Assembly (NCBI GenBank): GCA_030669775.1 | Contig: DAOVCZ010000067.1 | Span: 1-8,654 of the forward strand | Direction of reading: 5' to 3' | DNA length: 8,654 nt | From: Chloroflexota bacterium | GTDB taxonomy: Bacteria; Chloroflexota; Anaerolineae; Anaerolineales; UBA4823 | In this document: one piece after another, positions 5,976-8,654 of the stretch | Position numbering within the stretch: the first letter of the stretch is position 1 | How the letters are laid out: each line of letters opens with the position of its first letter | The notes under the pieces: generated by a model | Told to the model about the DNA's origin: nothing | Database searches by the model: none | The model's input: the letters and a program-made list of their open reading frames with translations, nothing else | Position numbers and translations under genes: made by a program

Positions 5976-7939
5976 ATCGTTCGCTCCCTATCCCGAACAT
6001 CCCCTTTCTCCGCAATCGCCAACCATCCTTGGCGGAATTAGATAACCTCTTAGATTACTTTCCTCAAGCAAGCTTGCTCCTCGATTTAGAGAAGAATTCC
6101 ATCGTACTCGCTAATGCCAGAGCCACAGAACTGACTGCTTACACTCGAGCAGAGCTAATCGACTCCGATATCGGGGATCTCTTGCCGTTCCTTTCAAACC
6201 ATATTCAAAAAAATTCCACTTCCAGCAAACCAGAGATTTACATCGACAAATTGGCAACTCGCCAGGGCTCGAGCATTGAAGTTCGTGTCGAGCTGGCACA
6301 TCTCGATCTGCATGGCAGCTGGGGATTGGCGATCTGCGAGCCATCAGGGTTACGTGAACAGGTTGCTGCAGAGCGAAGTCGCCGCTGCGAGAGATTGACT
6401 GACCTGTCTGCGCTCGTTCGGGCAAGCCAGGAAAAGGATATGGAAAGCGCCCTCCAACTTGTCCTGGAAGTTGGCCAGCTGCTTACTGGAGCAAATATCC
6501 TTGCCCTTTATCTCGCTCATCCAAGCCATCCAGGTTTGGAACGAAAGTTCACTCAAGGCACACAAGATGCCATTCCGGAAAGTGTGAAGCCAAACGAAAT
6601 TGAAGTATTTCTAGAACCCACCACTTGGGAACCGGGAAATCGGGTTTCTAATTTATTTTTCCGCGCTGCAAGGGTCGCCAAGATGGGTTATTTACAAACT
6701 TACCCGTTGGTTGAAGGAGAGGCTTTCATTGGTCTTTTAGTTCTGGCAGCAGAGCAAGGTGGTATCCCAGAGGATAATTCCCTGATTGCCAACATTCTTT
6801 CGACTACCATTACTGGCATCATTCAGCAGAATTCTATGATCGAGAATTTCTTCGCCGGTGAACGATCTATGCAGCACGATCTATTAGTCGGAGAAACGGT
6901 TAAAGAATCAACTCAAGATGGCATCATTCTTCTCTCTTCAGACCTGGTGATCGAGGAGCTAAATCCCCAAGCTGAGGCTCTTTTGGGGTACGCAACTTCG
7001 GAAATCTATGGACAGCCGGTCAACAATGTCTTGATTGGCCCTTCAAATCTGGTACCGGCATTACAGTCTGCACAACAAGGGGTATCAACACCCAACCTTG
7101 GTGAAGTTCATCTCCACCGCCGGGATGGAGTTGCCTTTCTTGCCCATATCAGCACCATACCACTGATAAACGGCGAGGATATCGCCGGAGTAATCGTTCT
7201 GGTGCGAGACTTAAGCTCCCACGAAGAATCTGAAGTGCGCAGCCAGCAGCTCGAGCAGCGTGCTCTATTGGGTGAAGTAACTGCGATTTTCGCCCACGAG
7301 GTACGCAACCCGATCAACAATATCAGCACCGGATTGCAATTAATGGCAATGAAACTGCCCTCAGAAGATCCTAACCAGGAGGTGATCAATCGCCTGCTCG
7401 ATGACTGCAACCGATTGACTCACTTAATGCAATCCGTCCTGACCTTTTCCCGTCCACCGGAGAATAAATTCCAGCAGGTAGAATTGGCGGATTTAATCCC
7501 GACACTCCTTGAACGTTGGCGTCCCCGCCTGGCTCGATTGAAAGTCAACCATGAATTTAAATCCAGCATGGAGAATACAACCATTGTTGGCGATCCGCGT
7601 GCGCTTGAACAAGTATTCAGCAACCTGATCGGCAACGCAGTTGAAGCGATGAAGGTAACTGGCGGCAGTCTGTCAATCCATATCCGTCCATCCCATCTGG
7701 AAGGTGGTCGCCAACATATCGAAATCAACGTGATTGATGATGGTCCCGGCATACCACCTGATCTGATCGATCGGATATTCGAACCCTTCGTTACCACCAA
7801 TCGCAACGGAACTGGTCTTGGTCTTTCAATTGCTAAGCGTATCGTTTCGGCCCATAAAGGCACAATCAGTGTCTCCAGCGTCCCAGGCGGCACAGTCTTC
7901 CAGGTAATCTTTCCGCTATCCCAGAAAAACGAGGTATAA
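5972..7939 (+). CDS. Soluble PAS-GAF-PAS sensor histidine kinase, NtrB/AtoS type
   Basis: A 655-residue protein with no membrane segment, so the signal is probably cytoplasmic. The order is PAS (about 23-122), GAF (about 145-287), second PAS (about 311-413), dimerisation/phosphoacceptor domain with HEVRNP (H442), and HATPase: N box NLIGNAVEA (N555), G1 DDGPGIP (D590, G591, G593), F box IFEPF, G2 GTGLGLS (613-619). All catalytic residues are intact. HE-[IV]-RNP is typical of kinases paired with NtrC-family activators, and one is encoded 7 bp downstream. The ATG overlaps the rpoN stop by 4 bp, with GAGG at 5964-5967 as ribosome-binding site, giving tight co-translation. The GAF and PAS pockets could hold a small ligand or cofactor, but no heme or flavin signature is evident, so the stimulus is unknown. 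A general NtrB role is possible but unsupported. Confidence 0.93.
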   Translation: MNRSLPIPNIPFLRNRQPSLAELDNLLDYFPQASLLLDLEKNSIVLANARATELTAYTRAELIDSDIGDLLPFLSNHIQKNSTSSKPEIYIDKLATRQGSSIEVRVELAHLDLHGSWGLAICEPSGLREQVAAERSRRCERLTDLSALVRASQEKDMESALQLVLEVGQLLTGANILALYLAHPSHPGLERKFTQGTQDAIPESVKPNEIEVFLEPTTWEPGNRVSNLFFRAARVAKMGYLQTYPLVEGEAFIGLLVLAAEQGGIPEDNSLIANILSTTITGIIQQNSMIENFFAGERSMQHDLLVGETVKESTQDGIILLSSDLVIEELNPQAEALLGYATSEIYGQPVNNVLIGPSNLVPALQSAQQGVSTPNLGEVHLHRRDGVAFLAHISTIPLINGEDIAGVIVLVRDLSSHEESEVRSQQLEQRALLGEVTAIFAHEVRNPINNISTGLQLMAMKLPSEDPNQEVINRLLDDCNRLTHLMQSVLTFSRPPENKFQQVELADLIPTLLERWRPRLARLKVNHEFKSSMENTTIVGDPRALEQVFSNLIGNAVEAMKVTGGSLSIHIRPSHLEGGRQHIEINVIDDGPGIPPDLIDRIFEPFVTTNRNGTGLGLSIAKRIVSAHKGTISVSSVPGGTVFQVIFPLSQKNEV

Positions 7940-7946
7940 GAACTTA

Positions 7947-8654
7947 ATGAGTCTTACTGTCTTGATTGTAGATGATGAGGAAAATGCGCGTTTAAATATT
8001 GCCTCTTTTTTAGCTGATAGAGAATACGAAATTCTCCATGCTGCCACCTTGGGGGAAGCACGCGAACAGGTACTAAGCGGTAGTGCGGATATCGTCTTGC
8101 TGGATGTGCGCCTTCCGGATGGCTATGGACCAGTTTTGCTCGAAGAAACCCTGCACATCCCGCATCGCCCCCCGATAATCGTCATAACTGCCCATGGCGA
8201 TGTCGATAATGCTGTCTATGCCATGAAAAATGGTGCCCATGATTTTCTACAGAAACCCATAGACCTGGTAGAACTCGAAAAATCCATCAAACGCGCAGGA
8301 GAAGTTGTCTCCATGCGCCGTGAACTCAGCCATTTGAGAGAATCTCAGCACAAAAACCTGAATTTTGTCGTTGGTCAATCTCCAGCCATGCGCACACTTC
8401 TCGATCATGCTCAAAGAGCTGCTGAAGCTTCCGTATCCGTGATGATCACCGGTGAAACTGGGACAGGTAAAGATGTCTTGGCACGGGCTATCCACGGAAT
8501 GGGACCTCGCGCGAAAAAACCGTTCATCGACATCAGCTTGCCAGCGATCCAGAGCACTGTAGTCGAGGCTGAACTTTTCGGCTATGAAGCTGGTGCCTTC
8601 ACCAGCGCAGAGAAACGCAAACTTGGATTAATGGAGATCGCCGACGATGGAATA
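7947..8654 (+). CDS. NtrC-family sigma-54 activator response regulator (partial, runs off the window)
   Basis: 236 codons are present with no stop. The receiver domain (1-120) has the acidic pair D9/D10, phosphoacceptor D53 (VLLDVRLPD), T81 and K103-P104. A linker (about 112-138) leads to the AAA+ sigma-54 interaction domain starting FVVGQSPAMR, with Walker A GETGTGKD (169-176), ELFGYE and the sigma-54-contacting L1 loop as GAFTSA (216-221) where most family members have GAFTGA. Walker B, the arginine finger and the expected Fis-type DNA-binding domain lie beyond the edge. The usual 'NCAA' stretch after Walker A reads DISLPA here. When phosphorylated such proteins oligomerise at upstream sites and remodel RpoN holoenzyme using ATP. 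The gene follows the kinase by 7 bp, so it is the likely cognate partner. The ATG at 7947 places the receiver motif at the normal distance from the N-terminus. Confidence 0.93.
   Translation, partial: MSLTVLIVDDEENARLNIASFLADREYEILHAATLGEAREQVLSGSADIVLLDVRLPDGYGPVLLEETLHIPHRPPIIVITAHGDVDNAVYAMKNGAHDFLQKPIDLVELEKSIKRAGEVVSMRRELSHLRESQHKNLNFVVGQSPAMRTLLDHAQRAAEASVSVMITGETGTGKDVLARAIHGMGPRAKKPFIDISLPAIQSTVVEAELFGYEAGAFTSAEKRKLGLMEIADDGI

Noticed and set aside
7420..7893. 157-codon minus-strand frame within the histidine kinase gene
   Set aside because: It lies opposite the conserved ATPase domain and reads as an Arg/Pro/Ser-rich shadow.
8592..8609. Reading GAFTSA as evidence of an activator unable to use sigma-54
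   Set aside because: The F and T contact residues are intact, the variant occurs in other family members, and the operon encodes RpoN itself.
1..8654. CRISPR arrays, tRNA/rRNA genes, insertion sequences
   Set aside because: No regularly spaced repeats, cloverleaf-like sequences, rRNA-like blocks, transposase motifs or terminal inverted repeats were seen on either strand.

Overview
The window reads as part of a bacterial chromosome with moderate GC and tightly packed genes, all on the + strand. The best guess at lineage is Chloroflexota (Anaerolineae-like). This rests on the overall style of the proteins: a RpoN with an inserted Cys4 cluster, a small 'YLDPGSGSY' membrane protein, and a two-domain methyltransferase opening with 'SFRDPTGF'. 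No rRNA or other phylogenetic marker is present, so the assignment is an inference.

Left part (1-3375), cell-envelope genes. A possible upstream gene ends at position 80 and overlaps the GTG start of a 527-residue, five-helix membrane protein with an extracytoplasmic sulfatase/LTA-synthase-like domain. After a 109-bp gap holding a perfect TATAAT box and a strong Shine-Dalgarno come a 75-residue one-helix protein and, overlapping it by 20 bp, a 465-residue protein with a C-terminal SAM-methyltransferase domain. The three probably serve modification of a surface glycan or lipid.

Middle (3376-3852). There is no intact gene. It holds a short relic resembling the C-terminus of an ABC-2 permease, then a promoter region with a clear sigma-54 (-24/-12) element at 3783-3798.

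Right part (3853-8654), a sigma-54 regulatory unit. A small predicted lipoprotein lies directly behind the first sigma-54 promoter. After it, a 194-bp intergenic region carries a near-consensus sigma-70 promoter (TTGACA-N17-GATAAT), repeated TTATCTTGAYAA motifs overlapping it, and a second sigma-54 promoter. Then come rpoN (473 aa), a soluble PAS-GAF-PAS histidine kinase (655 aa, ATGA overlap with rpoN), and an NtrC-type enhancer-binding response regulator that runs off the window end. The two sigma-54 promoters are near-copies of each other (17 of 21 positions).

Taken together, this looks like a self-contained circuit. A cytoplasmic kinase senses a signal and phosphorylates the NtrC-like activator, which would activate the RpoN-dependent promoters for both the lipoprotein and rpoN itself. 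Basal rpoN expression would come from the sigma-70 promoter. The signal, the regulon and the lipoprotein's role are not visible in the sequence.
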